14,669 bases of DNA from an uncultured Prevotella sp. (lineage in GTDB: Bacteria; Bacteroidota; Bacteroidia; Bacteroidales; Bacteroidaceae), in contig CAMTJK010000051.1 of the NCBI GenBank assembly GCA_947072805.1, positions 1 to 14,669 on the forward strand, in the 5' to 3' direction. A program made the translations under genes and the position numbers. This document shows positions 6,726 to 13,648 of this stretch, piece by piece (position 1 is the first letter of the stretch; each line of letters begins with the position of its first letter). Below the pieces are notes generated by a model that was not told the DNA's origin, did not search any database, and was given only the letters and a program-made list of their open reading frames with translations.

Positions 6726-7883
6726 TTATGACAGGAATCCGAGAAGTGTTCCTGCTGCTACGGCTGAGCCGATAACACCGGCAACGTTTGGTCCCATTGC
6801 GTGCATGAGCAGGAAGTTGTGTCTGTCGTATTCCAGTCCGAGGTTATTACTGATACGTGAGCTCATCGGAACGGCAGATACGCCGGCATTACCGATAAGC
6901 GGATTTATTTTCTTGTCGGCAGGCAGGAACAGGTTCATGAGTTTTACGAAAAGAACTCCGCTTGCTGTTGCTACCATGAAAGCGCATGCACCGATGAAGA
7001 AAATGAACAATGTGTTGAGTGACAGGAATTCGCTTGCCTGGGTGGAGCATCCAACGGTAAGACCGAGCAACATCACAACGATGTCATTGAGTGCCGAGCC
7101 TGCTGTTTTGGCAAGGCGTGTTGTCTTTCCTGATTCTCTCAGCAGATTTCCGAAGAACAGCATACCCAGCAGTGGCAGACCGGAAGGTACTATAAATGTT
7201 GTGAGCAGCAGTCCGATGATGGGGAAGAGTATTCTCTCCGTTTGACTCACCTGTCTTACTGGTTTCATTCTTATCACTCTTTCCTTCTTTGTTGTAAGCA
7301 TACGCATCAGTGGCGGTTGGATAAGCGGTACGAGTGCCATATATGAATAGGCGCACACTGCGATGGCTCCCATGAGGTTGGGGCTAAGTTTTGAGGAAAG
7401 GAATATGGCGGTAGGTCCGTCAGCTCCACCGATTATTGCTATACCGGCAGCCTGATTCGGTTCGAAGCCGAGAGCCAGTGCAACCATATAGGCACTGAAT
7501 ATTCCGAATTGGGCAGCGGCGCCAATCAGCACGAGCTTTGGGTTTGCTATGAGTGCCGAGAAGTCTGTCATAGCACCGATGCCGAGGAATACCAAAGGCG
7601 GATACCATCCCATTCGTACACCTTGATAGAAGATGTTCAGCACAGAATTATCCTCGTACAATCCTATTTCCAGACCGGCGTCGGCGCGGAAAGGAATGTT
7701 GCCGAGTATAATGCCCAGACCTATAGGTATAAGCAGCAACGGTTCGAAGTCTTTTTTTATCGCAAGATATATAAGGAGGACGCCCACTGCAATCATAACG
7801 AGGTTTCCTGCTGTAGCATTGGCAAAGCCGGTATATGTAAGAAACTCGTTAAAGTTTTCAATTAAAAAGTCTGTAAATCCCAT
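6726..7883 (-). CDS. oadB: Na+-translocating biotin-dependent decarboxylase, beta subunit
   Basis: A 385-residue polytopic inner-membrane protein that decarboxylates carboxybiotin and exports Na+ (oxaloacetate or methylmalonyl-CoA decarboxylase family). Family signatures are intact: GIGAMTDFSALIANP (101-115), GGADGPTAIF at 152-161 with the key acidic residue D155, NAGVSAVPMSSRIS (332-345) and HAMGPNVAGVIGSA (361-374). Many hydrophobic segments span the protein from about residue 26 onward. It lies 7 nt downstream of the biotin carrier gene and 9 nt upstream of the LuxR-type gene, a tight operon. oadB names the family; in a Prevotella-like propionate producer the enzyme could equally be methylmalonyl-CoA decarboxylase (mmdB). 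The alpha subunit that would decide this is not in the window. Confidence 0.95.
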   Translation of the reverse strand: MGFTDFLIENFNEFLTYTGFANATAGNLVMIAVGVLLIYLAIKKDFEPLLLIPIGLGIILGNIPFRADAGLEIGLYEDNSVLNIFYQGVRMGWYPPLVFLGIGAMTDFSALIANPKLVLIGAAAQFGIFSAYMVALALGFEPNQAAGIAIIGGADGPTAIFLSSKLSPNLMGAIAVCAYSYMALVPLIQPPLMRMLTTKKERVIRMKPVRQVSQTERILFPIIGLLLTTFIVPSGLPLLGMLFFGNLLRESGKTTRLAKTAGSALNDIVVMLLGLTVGCSTQASEFLSLNTLFIFFIGACAFMVATASGVLFVKLMNLFLPADKKINPLIGNAGVSAVPMSSRISNNLGLEYDRHNFLLMHAMGPNVAGVIGSAVAAGTLLGFLS

Positions 7884-7890
7884 ATCGGCA

Positions 7891-8352
7891 TTAAGCTATT
7901 GTGAGCAACGTGGCACCTTCCATTACCGAGTCGCCCGGATTAACTACGATTGAAGTCACTGTTCCGGCATTTTCTGCCTCAATGTTGTTTTGCATTTTCA
8001 TTGCTTCGAGCACAACAACGGTATCGCCAACATTTACTTTATCGCCAACTTTCACGCATACAGATGTGATGGTGCCGGGCAGTGGGGCTTTCACTGCAGT
8101 TCCTGCGCCTGCCGGTGCGGTGGGTTGTGCGGGTGTTGCTGCGGCAGGAGCTGCGGCAGGAGCAGCAGGAGCCGCTTTCGGTGCTTCTACCTTTGGTTTT
8201 GTGATGGCGTGTGTGGGATTGATGGGTTGTTTCAGTTCCACTTCGAATGGAATGCCGTTTACCTTTATTTTAGCCAGGTTGCCTTCCATTTCTTCTATTT
8301 CCACGTCATAGTCAATGCCTTGTACCTTATATTGAAATTTATTCTGGTTCAT
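7891..8352 (-). CDS. Biotin carboxyl carrier protein of a Na+-pumping decarboxylase
   Basis: A 153-residue carrier. Residues 1-50 are a charged N-terminal segment that probably docks to the complex. An Ala/Pro-rich flexible linker spans about 56-88. The biotinyl domain (89-153) carries EAMKM at 116-120, with K119 the biotinylated lysine, in the expected hairpin (VVVLEAMKMQNNIEAENAGT). It moves the carboxyl group from the carboxyltransferase to the membrane beta subunit. The ATG follows two perfect copies of a 12-nt A-rich unit. The next gene (beta subunit) begins 7 nt downstream and the gamma-like subunit ends 39 nt upstream, so it sits mid-operon. A function with another biotin enzyme is possible but unlikely given these neighbours. 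Confidence 0.95.
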   Translation of the reverse strand: MNQNKFQYKVQGIDYDVEIEEMEGNLAKIKVNGIPFEVELKQPINPTHAITKPKVEAPKAAPAAPAAAPAAATPAQPTAPAGAGTAVKAPLPGTITSVCVKVGDKVNVGDTVVVLEAMKMQNNIEAENAGTVTSIVVNPGDSVMEGATLLTIA

Positions 8353-8374
8353 TTTTGTTTGTATTTTTGTTTGT
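8351..8374. repeat. Tandem 12-nt repeat abutting the biotin carrier start codon
   Basis: ATTTTTGTTTGT occurs twice in perfect tandem (8351-8362 and 8363-8374). On the coding (minus) strand this reads as two ACAAACAAAAAT units ending in the AT of the ATG. An A-rich stretch here is the usual Bacteroidota translation-initiation context, so the duplication may strengthen or tune translation. It could vary between strains by slippage. Confidence 0.7.
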
Positions 8375-8391
8375 TATGAAAATGAAATGAT

Positions 8392-9366
8392 TTACTCGTG
8401 GAACTGTGTCATTTGAATGTATTCCACATTCCAGTCGGTATTTTTGGGCTTGATGGTTATAACGCCGCTTTCCACATCGTGAACATTGTTTTGGTATTGT
8501 TTGAGTGCCATGGCAATCACGGCGATGTATATTTCCTTGTCAATACCCTTAGATTTTAGTCCGTCTTGCAGGATGACGCTTGTCTTGTGACCTATTTCCG
8601 TTGTCTTCTCCACTGTTTTTACGCCTGCCTTGAGCGGCTGTATGTTTGCCACTTTCTTAGCTGTGGAAAGATGGTTCATGAGCAAGCCGAACAGTGAGAA
8701 GAATACGAAGAGCAGAGCAAGACAGAAGAACACAATGCCCATTGACAGTACGCTGATGCCGAATCCGTGCGGGTCTTCACGTTTCAGTTTGGCAATTTTT
8801 GTCTCGCTTGCCGAGATGAAGTTTGATATACCGGGCGTTACGGTTTCCGCTGTTTTTACCTGCCATATCGGCGAGCCGTCAGTCTGTCTTGCAAACGATA
8901 GGTTTTCGGTCATTACCGGCACAGTCACAGAGTCGAGTAGATCCACGGCGTTACCGTTATACAGTCCGATCCACACCGGTTCGTCCGGTTTTATTGTCAC
9001 TGAGAGATGCAGAGCGCCCAGGCTGGGGCGGCTGTTGCAGAAGAAGATCAAGTGTTGCCTTGCGCCCAGGTTTGTGCGTGGTTCTCCGTTGGGGATAACG
9101 CTCATTCTCTTCACACGCTCCGGAACACTCATCGATTTTTCGAGTACGGAGCGGTCGGTTGTGATATACATTCCGCGGATGTTATACGTGGTGTGCGAGA
9201 TGTTAGCTATCTCTATCCACGCATTACAAGCTCCGTATTCGTCTTGCATGCTGGCTGTGTTGTTGGTCATCACCTCGTTTATTTTGATGCTCTTTTCCAT
9301 TTGTCCGAACATCGTCGAGGCACTGACTGTAAGCAACAGACCTAACAGTAATCCGAATTTATTCAT
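8392..9366 (-). CDS. OadG-like gamma subunit with N-terminal signal peptide and periplasmic lamin-tail domain
   Basis: This 324-residue membrane protein is much longer than classical OadG (under about 100 residues). Residues 1-21 look like a signal peptide (MNKFGLLLGLLLTVSAS). Residues 28-180 resemble a lamin-tail domain: INEVMTNNTA, then AWIEIANIS, then NIRGMYITTD, the usual start of that immunoglobulin-like fold. A single hydrophobic helix (203-229, GISVLSMGIVFFCLALLFVF) matches the OadG membrane anchor, and the remaining 95 residues should be cytoplasmic (EIYIAVIAMALKQY and a tail like other gamma subunits). The predicted arrangement is a periplasmic lamin-tail domain tethered to the Na+ pump. 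It is followed by the biotin carrier gene. The helix and operon position support gamma; the lamin-tail call rests on motif reading. Confidence 0.85.
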   Translation of the reverse strand: MNKFGLLLGLLLTVSASTMFGQMEKSIKINEVMTNNTASMQDEYGACNAWIEIANISHTTYNIRGMYITTDRSVLEKSMSVPERVKRMSVIPNGEPRTNLGARQHLIFFCNSRPSLGALHLSVTIKPDEPVWIGLYNGNAVDLLDSVTVPVMTENLSFARQTDGSPIWQVKTAETVTPGISNFISASETKIAKLKREDPHGFGISVLSMGIVFFCLALLFVFFSLFGLLMNHLSTAKKVANIQPLKAGVKTVEKTTEIGHKTSVILQDGLKSKGIDKEIYIAVIAMALKQYQNNVHDVESGVITIKPKNTDWNVEYIQMTQFHE

Positions 9367-9435
9367 TGTCGTTTATTCAGAAATTATATAAGTTTATGAT
9401 TTGTTTGTCTCTTGTTGTATACCCCATTTGTTTTG

Positions 9436-11124
9436 TCAAGCACCGCAACACAGCAGTATTATCAGCTGTGCTGTGAGTATTCTAAGGAACATGCTTAACG
9501 GATAAACTGTAGAATAGCCCACTGCGGGTGCTTCCTTTGTGCAAGACTGGTTGGCATAGGCCAATGCCGGTGGGTCAGTATAGGTTCCGGCTATCATACC
9601 CATGATGGTGAAGTAATTGAAGCGGTATTTTAGTCTTGCTATGGTTCCAATGATGAGTATTGGAATTACGGTGATGATAAATCCTGTGTATACATATTTC
9701 AGTCCGTCGCCCTGTACCACCGTTTCCCAGAATCCGGCTCCAGCTTTTATACCCACACTTGCAAGGAAGAGCACCAGACCTATTTCGCGCAGCATCATGT
9801 TAGCACTGGTTGTTGTATAGGTTACAAGATGTACCTTATATCCGTATCTTCCTATAAGTATTGCTATTATCAGCGGACCGCCTGCGATACCGAGCTTCAT
9901 GGGAACAGGCATTCCAGGAATGGCAATGGGCAGACTTCCGAATATGATACCTATTATTATTCCAATGAAGATGGTTGCAATGTTTGGTGCATTGAGGCGT
10001 TTAACGGAGTTGCCGAGCACTTCAGACACGTGGTCTACTGCATCTTCTGGTCCTACAACCATTACACGGTCTCCCACCTGCAGTGCAAGGTTGAGGCTGG
10101 CAAAGAGGTCCATGCCGTGACGTGTCACCCGTGTAACGTTCACTCCGTGTACTGAAGAGAAATGCATCTGTCCCAGTGTCTTTCCGTTGATGGAGGGCTG
10201 GGTGATGAGAATTCTTTTCGATACGAGTGGCTGGTCTTGTTTCTCCCATGCTACCTGTGTTTCCGGACCAATGAAAGCCATAATCGGTTCGGCATCGGCT
10301 TTGGCGCAAACAATGAAAACTTGGTCGCCTATGTGGAATATGGTATCACGGTTGGGTATGCTCACATGTCCCTCATGCAGGATGCGTGAGCACACGAAGT
10401 CGCGATTGAGAAAATCGTGAATTTGCTTCAGTGAGCGTCCGTCGAGGTATGAGTTTGTCACCTCAAGATGCATCATGTGAGGCTTCACGTGCGTGTTTTC
10501 TGACTCCTCGTCGTTCAGTCTTTTCTCCTCTTTCTCTAGTTTTATGCGGCAGATATACTTCAGAGCTATTGTTGCGCTGATTATTCCGAGCACGCCGAGC
10601 GGGTAGGCGCAGGCATATCCGGAGGCTATTTGCGGTCGTGCACCGGCAGCAAACACACTTTCGAGAGCTTCATTTGCCGCACCGAGACCGGGCGTATTGG
10701 TCACGGCACCGTATAGAGTTCCTACCATCATCGGCAGATTGTAGGGGTTGCTTGTATCAAAGAAAATGATGTAGCAGCCAAACATTACTGCCACGTTGAG
10801 CAGTACTGTGGCTGTAGAAAGAATATTCAGTGTTATTCCGCCCTTACGGAAGCTTTCGAAGAAGCCCGGTCCTACCTGCATACCAATCATGAATACAAAC
10901 AGAATAAGACCGAAGTCCTGTATGAACGTTAGGATGTTTGTCGGTGCTGTCAGCCCGAAGTGTCCGGCGAGAATGCCGGCAAAGAGCACAAAAGTGACAC
11001 CGAGGGATATACCTCCAACTTTAATCTTGCCTAAAAGAACCCCAACGGCAATAACCATTGCATATAATAGAGCAATGTGTGCCACCGAATCAGAGGTAGT
11101 GAATAGATTTAAAAGCCAATCCAT
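9436..11124 (-). CDS. YidE/AspT-family transporter with two RCK_C (TrkA-C) domains
   Basis: A 562-residue inner-membrane transporter of the aspartate:alanine exchanger (AAE) family. Two homologous membrane halves (about 10-195 and 382-560) flank two cytoplasmic TrkA-C-like regulatory domains (about 215-285 and 300-375). Each half carries the family motif: GTLYGAVTNTPGLGAANEAL in the first and GMIAGTYTDPPALAYANQ in the second. Family members exchange or export amino or dicarboxylic acids; the substrate here is unknown. A TTG four codons upstream (11136) is open, but ATG at 11124 is preferred. The OadG-like gene follows after 69 nt with no visible promoter or terminator, so read-through into the Na+-pump genes is possible. 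A -7 box lies about 50 nt upstream of the ATG. Confidence 0.88.
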   Translation of the reverse strand: MDWLLNLFTTSDSVAHIALLYAMVIAVGVLLGKIKVGGISLGVTFVLFAGILAGHFGLTAPTNILTFIQDFGLILFVFMIGMQVGPGFFESFRKGGITLNILSTATVLLNVAVMFGCYIIFFDTSNPYNLPMMVGTLYGAVTNTPGLGAANEALESVFAAGARPQIASGYACAYPLGVLGIISATIALKYICRIKLEKEEKRLNDEESENTHVKPHMMHLEVTNSYLDGRSLKQIHDFLNRDFVCSRILHEGHVSIPNRDTIFHIGDQVFIVCAKADAEPIMAFIGPETQVAWEKQDQPLVSKRILITQPSINGKTLGQMHFSSVHGVNVTRVTRHGMDLFASLNLALQVGDRVMVVGPEDAVDHVSEVLGNSVKRLNAPNIATIFIGIIIGIIFGSLPIAIPGMPVPMKLGIAGGPLIIAILIGRYGYKVHLVTYTTTSANMMLREIGLVLFLASVGIKAGAGFWETVVQGDGLKYVYTGFIITVIPILIIGTIARLKYRFNYFTIMGMIAGTYTDPPALAYANQSCTKEAPAVGYSTVYPLSMFLRILTAQLIILLCCGA

Positions 11125-11174
11125 ATTATATATCAAAGCATCGTTTCATTTGCGAAGCGCCTGTAAAAGCAGTG

Positions 11175-11182
11175 CAAAATTA
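11175..11182 (-). promoter_or_regulatory. Putative -7 box of the transporter/Na+-pump operon
   Basis: Minus-strand TAATTTTG matches TAnnTTTG. A TTTTG lies only about 14 nt upstream (11196-11200), shorter than the usual -33 spacing. The expected start near 11168 gives a leader of about 44 nt to the ATG at 11124. Confidence 0.45.
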
Positions 11183-11373
11183 GATAAAATATTGCTCAAA
11201 AGATAATTTTTATACAGTTATTTTGTATCGTAAATATAACTTTTTGAATTTTTCACGATTTTGAAATCACAAACTGAAAAGGATATCGTCGCAATGCGAA
11301 ATAGTCAAAGTCGCAAGCGTAATACACGGTATCATGGGGCGAAATAAGCAGTATTGAATATGCCCGGCGATTT

Positions 11374-11406
11374 AGGTTTTATCGCAAGGCGATAAAGCCT
11401 GTTTTT
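11374..11406 (+). terminator. Strong hairpin with T tract, terminator-like on the plus strand
   Basis: AGGTTTTATCGC (11374-11385) pairs with GCGATAAAGCCT (11389-11400), 12 bp with one G-T wobble and a 3-nt loop, followed by GTTTTT (11401-11406). The T tract is on the plus strand, yet no plus-strand gene precedes it. Read on the minus strand it is the first strong hairpin 3' of radA but lacks a following U run. It may end antisense transcripts, end an unannotated small RNA, or protect the radA mRNA 3' end. Confidence 0.45.
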
Positions 11407-11518
11407 CAACATTGACAATTATAATTCATATATATGCAATCTGTTCGTCATATATATAATGTACGCGCGCGAGAAATGTGCCTGCTTATGCTGAGTGCAG
11501 TGATGTTGGCAGGTTGTA

Positions 11519-12910
11519 TCATCCGAAAAGTTCGCGTAGTGCTTCTTCTACTTTTCTTACAGGATGCAGACGGATGTTATACTTGCGTGCATCAATTCCT
11601 GCCATGTTATATTTGGGGATTATCATATTGCTGAATCCCAGCTTCTCTGCTTCGGCTATTCGCTGTTCTATGCGGTTGATGGGTCTTACCTCACCGCTTA
11701 GTCCCACTTCTCCTGCCATGCACCATCCTGTCTCGATGGCTGTATCGACATTGCTGGACAGTACAGCTGCGATGACGCTCAAATCCATTGCAAGATCGGT
11801 CACTCTCAGACCGCCGGCAATGTTTATGAAAACGTCTTTCTGCATCAGTTTAAATCCCACACGTTTTTCGAGCACGGCAAGCAACATATTTAGCCTTCTT
11901 TGGTCGAAGCCTGTCGCAGAGCGTTGCGGCGTACCGTATGCCGCCGATGACACTAATGCCTGTGTCTCTACGAGAAAAGGTCTTACGCCCTCGATGGCTG
12001 AACTTATAGCTATGCCCGACAGCCCCTCATGATCCTGTGTGAGGAGCAATTCTGATGGATTGCTTACTTGTCGCAGACCGCTTTGCTGCATTTCGTAGAT
12101 ACCGAGTTCAGAGGTACTCCCGAAGCGGTTCTTTATCGAGCGCAGAATCCTGTACATATAGTGCTGGTCACCCTCAAACTGTATTACCGTATCAACGATG
12201 TGTTCCAGAATCTTTGGTCCGGCTATTGTTCCCTCTTTGTTGATGTGACCGATGAGAATCACAGGTATGCCGCTTGTCTTGGCAAAGCGCAGCAGCGCCG
12301 ATGCACATTCGCGTACCTGTGTTATGCTGCCGGGACTTGTCTCCACATCTTCGGTGGAAATGGTCTGTATAGAGTCTATTATCACGAGGTCAGGCTTCAC
12401 TTCCTGTATGTGTGCAAAGATGCTTTCAAGTGAGGTTTCACACAGTATGTGGCATGAGTCGTCAGCGTCGTGAGATATGCGTTCTGCACGCATTTTCAGT
12501 TGGTGTGCACTCTCTTCTCCGCTTACATACAGTATCTGCTTCTCGGGCATCCGCAGGATGGTCTGCAATGTTAGCGTGCTTTTGCCTATGCCGGGCTCTC
12601 CGCCGAGCAGTACGATGGAACCGGGCACAAGTCCGCCGCCGAGCACTCTGTTCAGTTCTGCGTCGTGCATGTCTATGCGCGGCTCGTCTTTGGCGCTTAT
12701 TTCGCGCAGAAGGAGTGGTCGGTTCTTGCCTCTGTCATTGCCGGAGCGTACCGATACAGCAGCAGAGCGGGCTGCCTGCGAACCGCTTTCTGCCGCAATG
12801 CGTATTTCCTTGAATGTGTTCCACTGTCCGCAACTCGGACATTTGCCTATCCATTTGGCAGATTCTTGTCCGCAATTGGTGCATACGTATGCTGTCTTGT
12901 CTTTTGCCAT
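11519..12910 (-). CDS. radA: DNA repair protein RadA/Sms
   Basis: A 463-residue RecA-like ATPase that promotes branch migration in recombination and repair. All the hallmarks are visible: a four-cysteine zinc finger (C10, C13, C24, C27), Walker A GGEPGIGKST at 103-112, Walker B LVIIDSIQT near 175-183, the RadA-specific KNRFG at 260-264, and a C-terminal Lon-protease-like domain from about 300 (KDVFINIAGGLRV, GEVGLSGEVRPI). The length is normal. The ATG at 12910 starts the zinc finger correctly and follows AAGGAGAC about 30 nt upstream plus an A-rich stretch. A 44-codon ORF on the same strand ends 35 nt upstream and probably shares its promoter. Confidence 0.97.
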   Translation of the reverse strand: MAKDKTAYVCTNCGQESAKWIGKCPSCGQWNTFKEIRIAAESGSQAARSAAVSVRSGNDRGKNRPLLLREISAKDEPRIDMHDAELNRVLGGGLVPGSIVLLGGEPGIGKSTLTLQTILRMPEKQILYVSGEESAHQLKMRAERISHDADDSCHILCETSLESIFAHIQEVKPDLVIIDSIQTISTEDVETSPGSITQVRECASALLRFAKTSGIPVILIGHINKEGTIAGPKILEHIVDTVIQFEGDQHYMYRILRSIKNRFGSTSELGIYEMQQSGLRQVSNPSELLLTQDHEGLSGIAISSAIEGVRPFLVETQALVSSAAYGTPQRSATGFDQRRLNMLLAVLEKRVGFKLMQKDVFINIAGGLRVTDLAMDLSVIAAVLSSNVDTAIETGWCMAGEVGLSGEVRPINRIEQRIAEAEKLGFSNMIIPKYNMAGIDARKYNIRLHPVRKVEEALRELFG

Positions 12911-12945
12911 TGTTCTTTATTCCCTTTTTTTGTCTCCTTTGATGT

Positions 12946-13080
12946 TTACATGGGTTTAATCATTGATTCGATAAAAGAGATTTCTTCGTTTGTCAAATTA
13001 CTTTTTATAAAGTTATATACAAGTGACAGTTTTAATATGTAGTCTTCCTGGATGTCCGTCTCACGGTATTCCTTTTGCAT
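12946..13080 (-). CDS. Small hypothetical protein (44 residues) upstream of radA
   Basis: A short ORF begins at ATG 13080 and stops at TAA 12946-12948, encoding MQKEYRETDIQEDY, a helix-like middle (LKLSLVYNFIKSNL) and TNEEISFIESMIKPM. The composition is that of a natural soluble protein: charged ends, amphipathic helical core, no cysteine, no signal or membrane segment. A -7 box lies about 55 nt upstream, and the ATG follows an A-rich stretch (CATAAAAA). radA starts 35 nt downstream on the same strand, suggesting a bicistronic transcript. I do not recognise the family. It could be a conserved small protein, a leader ORF influencing radA expression, or a chance ORF; I favour a real gene because of promoter position and composition. 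Confidence 0.5.
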   Translation of the reverse strand: MQKEYRETDIQEDYILKLSLVYNFIKSNLTNEEISFIESMIKPM

Positions 13081-13095
13081 TTTTTATGCCGTTTG

Positions 13096-13112
13096 ATATG
13101 TTGGTAACATAT
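13096..13112. promoter_or_regulatory. Short inverted repeat in the leader of the small-ORF/radA transcript
   Basis: ATATGTT (13096-13102) and AACATAT (13106-13112) form a perfect 7-bp inverted repeat with a 3-nt centre. It lies between the predicted transcription start (near 13127) and the ATG at 13080, a fair position for a repressor site or a small leader hairpin. The sequence is AT-rich, so chance is a real alternative. Confidence 0.3.
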
Positions 13113-13134
13113 AAAAACATTGGCAAGTTTGTTA

Positions 13135-13142
13135 CAAAAGTA
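13135..13142 (-). promoter_or_regulatory. Putative -7 box for the small ORF and radA
   Basis: Minus-strand TACTTTTG matches TAnnTTTG exactly. No clear -33 TTG is at the usual distance. The start near 13127 gives a leader of about 47 nt before the small ORF. No other good -7 box was seen between here and radA. Confidence 0.45.
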
Positions 13143-13419
13143 GCAACTTTATTCGAAATACTGTTTGTTGGCAAGTGAATAATTCATCCTGTAAACGAAA
13201 ATTTGTCTGTCATACAAAATAATCCCCAATTGTTCGTTAGACTGTTACGCACAAGCATACTTTTTTATTGCTATCCTTTTCCTTTTTTGAGCTGTTTTGA
13301 GCCGTCTTCTTTTCAACTTATTTGAAATAATGCTATTGTATGACTTTGTGTGAATGAAAAATGGCACACCAATACAATATTATGCGTTAAATCCGTTTTA
13401 GTATACAAGGGGATTATAT

Positions 13420-13636
13420 ATGGGCACTGCGTCAAACCAACAGTCCGGTGTGGATAGCGGAAACCATCTGCAAGGCTCTAAAGACAATATTTGGAGAGCT
13501 AAACCCCCGATGGATCTACAACATGGCCACGGGCGGGAGCGCGTAAATGACGTTGATGATAGGCGAGAATCGAACGGAAGAGAAAGATATTGTGATGAAG
13601 GTAGTGCTCAATATAATCAACAAGGGGAATAAATAA
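13420..13636 (+). pseudogene. Small hypothetical gene, apparently frameshifted after its start codon and with an internal stop
   Basis: The ATG at 13420 opens a 70-codon frame whose product is polar and repetitive in N, G, R, D and Q (MGTASNQQSGVDSGN) and does not look natural. The frame one base later, from 13421, reads much more like protein: ALRQTNSPVWIAETI, then CKALKTIFGELNPRWIY, then NMATGGSA, to TAA at 13544-13546. It resumes at once with MTLMIGENRTEEKD and IVMKVVLNIINKGNK, to TAA at 13634-13636. If one G of the GGG at 13422-13424 were an insertion, the ATG would lead straight into this frame as MALRQTNS. A GTG at 13448 could also start it. The exonuclease gene begins 12 nt after the final stop. 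The family is unknown; it may be a decayed gene, a pair of tiny overlapping ORFs, or a sequencing error. Confidence 0.4.
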
Positions 13637-13648
13637 AGTACGTCGGAT

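Larger units (their letters stand above)
11125..11518. other. Intergenic region without a recognised gene
   Basis: The stretch between radA and the transporter gene (both minus strand) holds no convincing ORF. It contains the transporter -7 box at its left, three related GC-rich motifs (TCGCAATGCGA at 11289-11299, TCGCAAGCG at 11311-11319, TCGCAAGGCGA at 11382-11392), a strong hairpin at 11374-11400, two CATATATAT copies (11427-11435, 11449-11457), and a 13-bp alternating purine-pyrimidine tract ending in CGCGCGCG (11459-11471). No tRNA or known riboswitch was recognised. Confidence 0.6.

Noticed and set aside
7901..8311. 136-codon plus-strand ORF across the biotin carrier gene
   Set aside because: It arises from the GC-rich Ala/Pro linker codons read backwards; low complexity and no initiation context.
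8630..9391. 253-codon plus-strand ORF antisense to the gamma subunit
   Set aside because: The opposite strand has a signal peptide, membrane helix and operon context; the antisense product has no coherent domain.
11134..11136. TTG as start of the transporter
   Set aside because: It adds only four residues and an ATG follows immediately in frame; ATG 11124 is the simpler choice.
11434..11634. 66-codon plus-strand ORF at the radA 3' end
   Set aside because: It mostly overlaps radA antisense and has no promoter; the lipoprotein-like LAGC is most likely chance.
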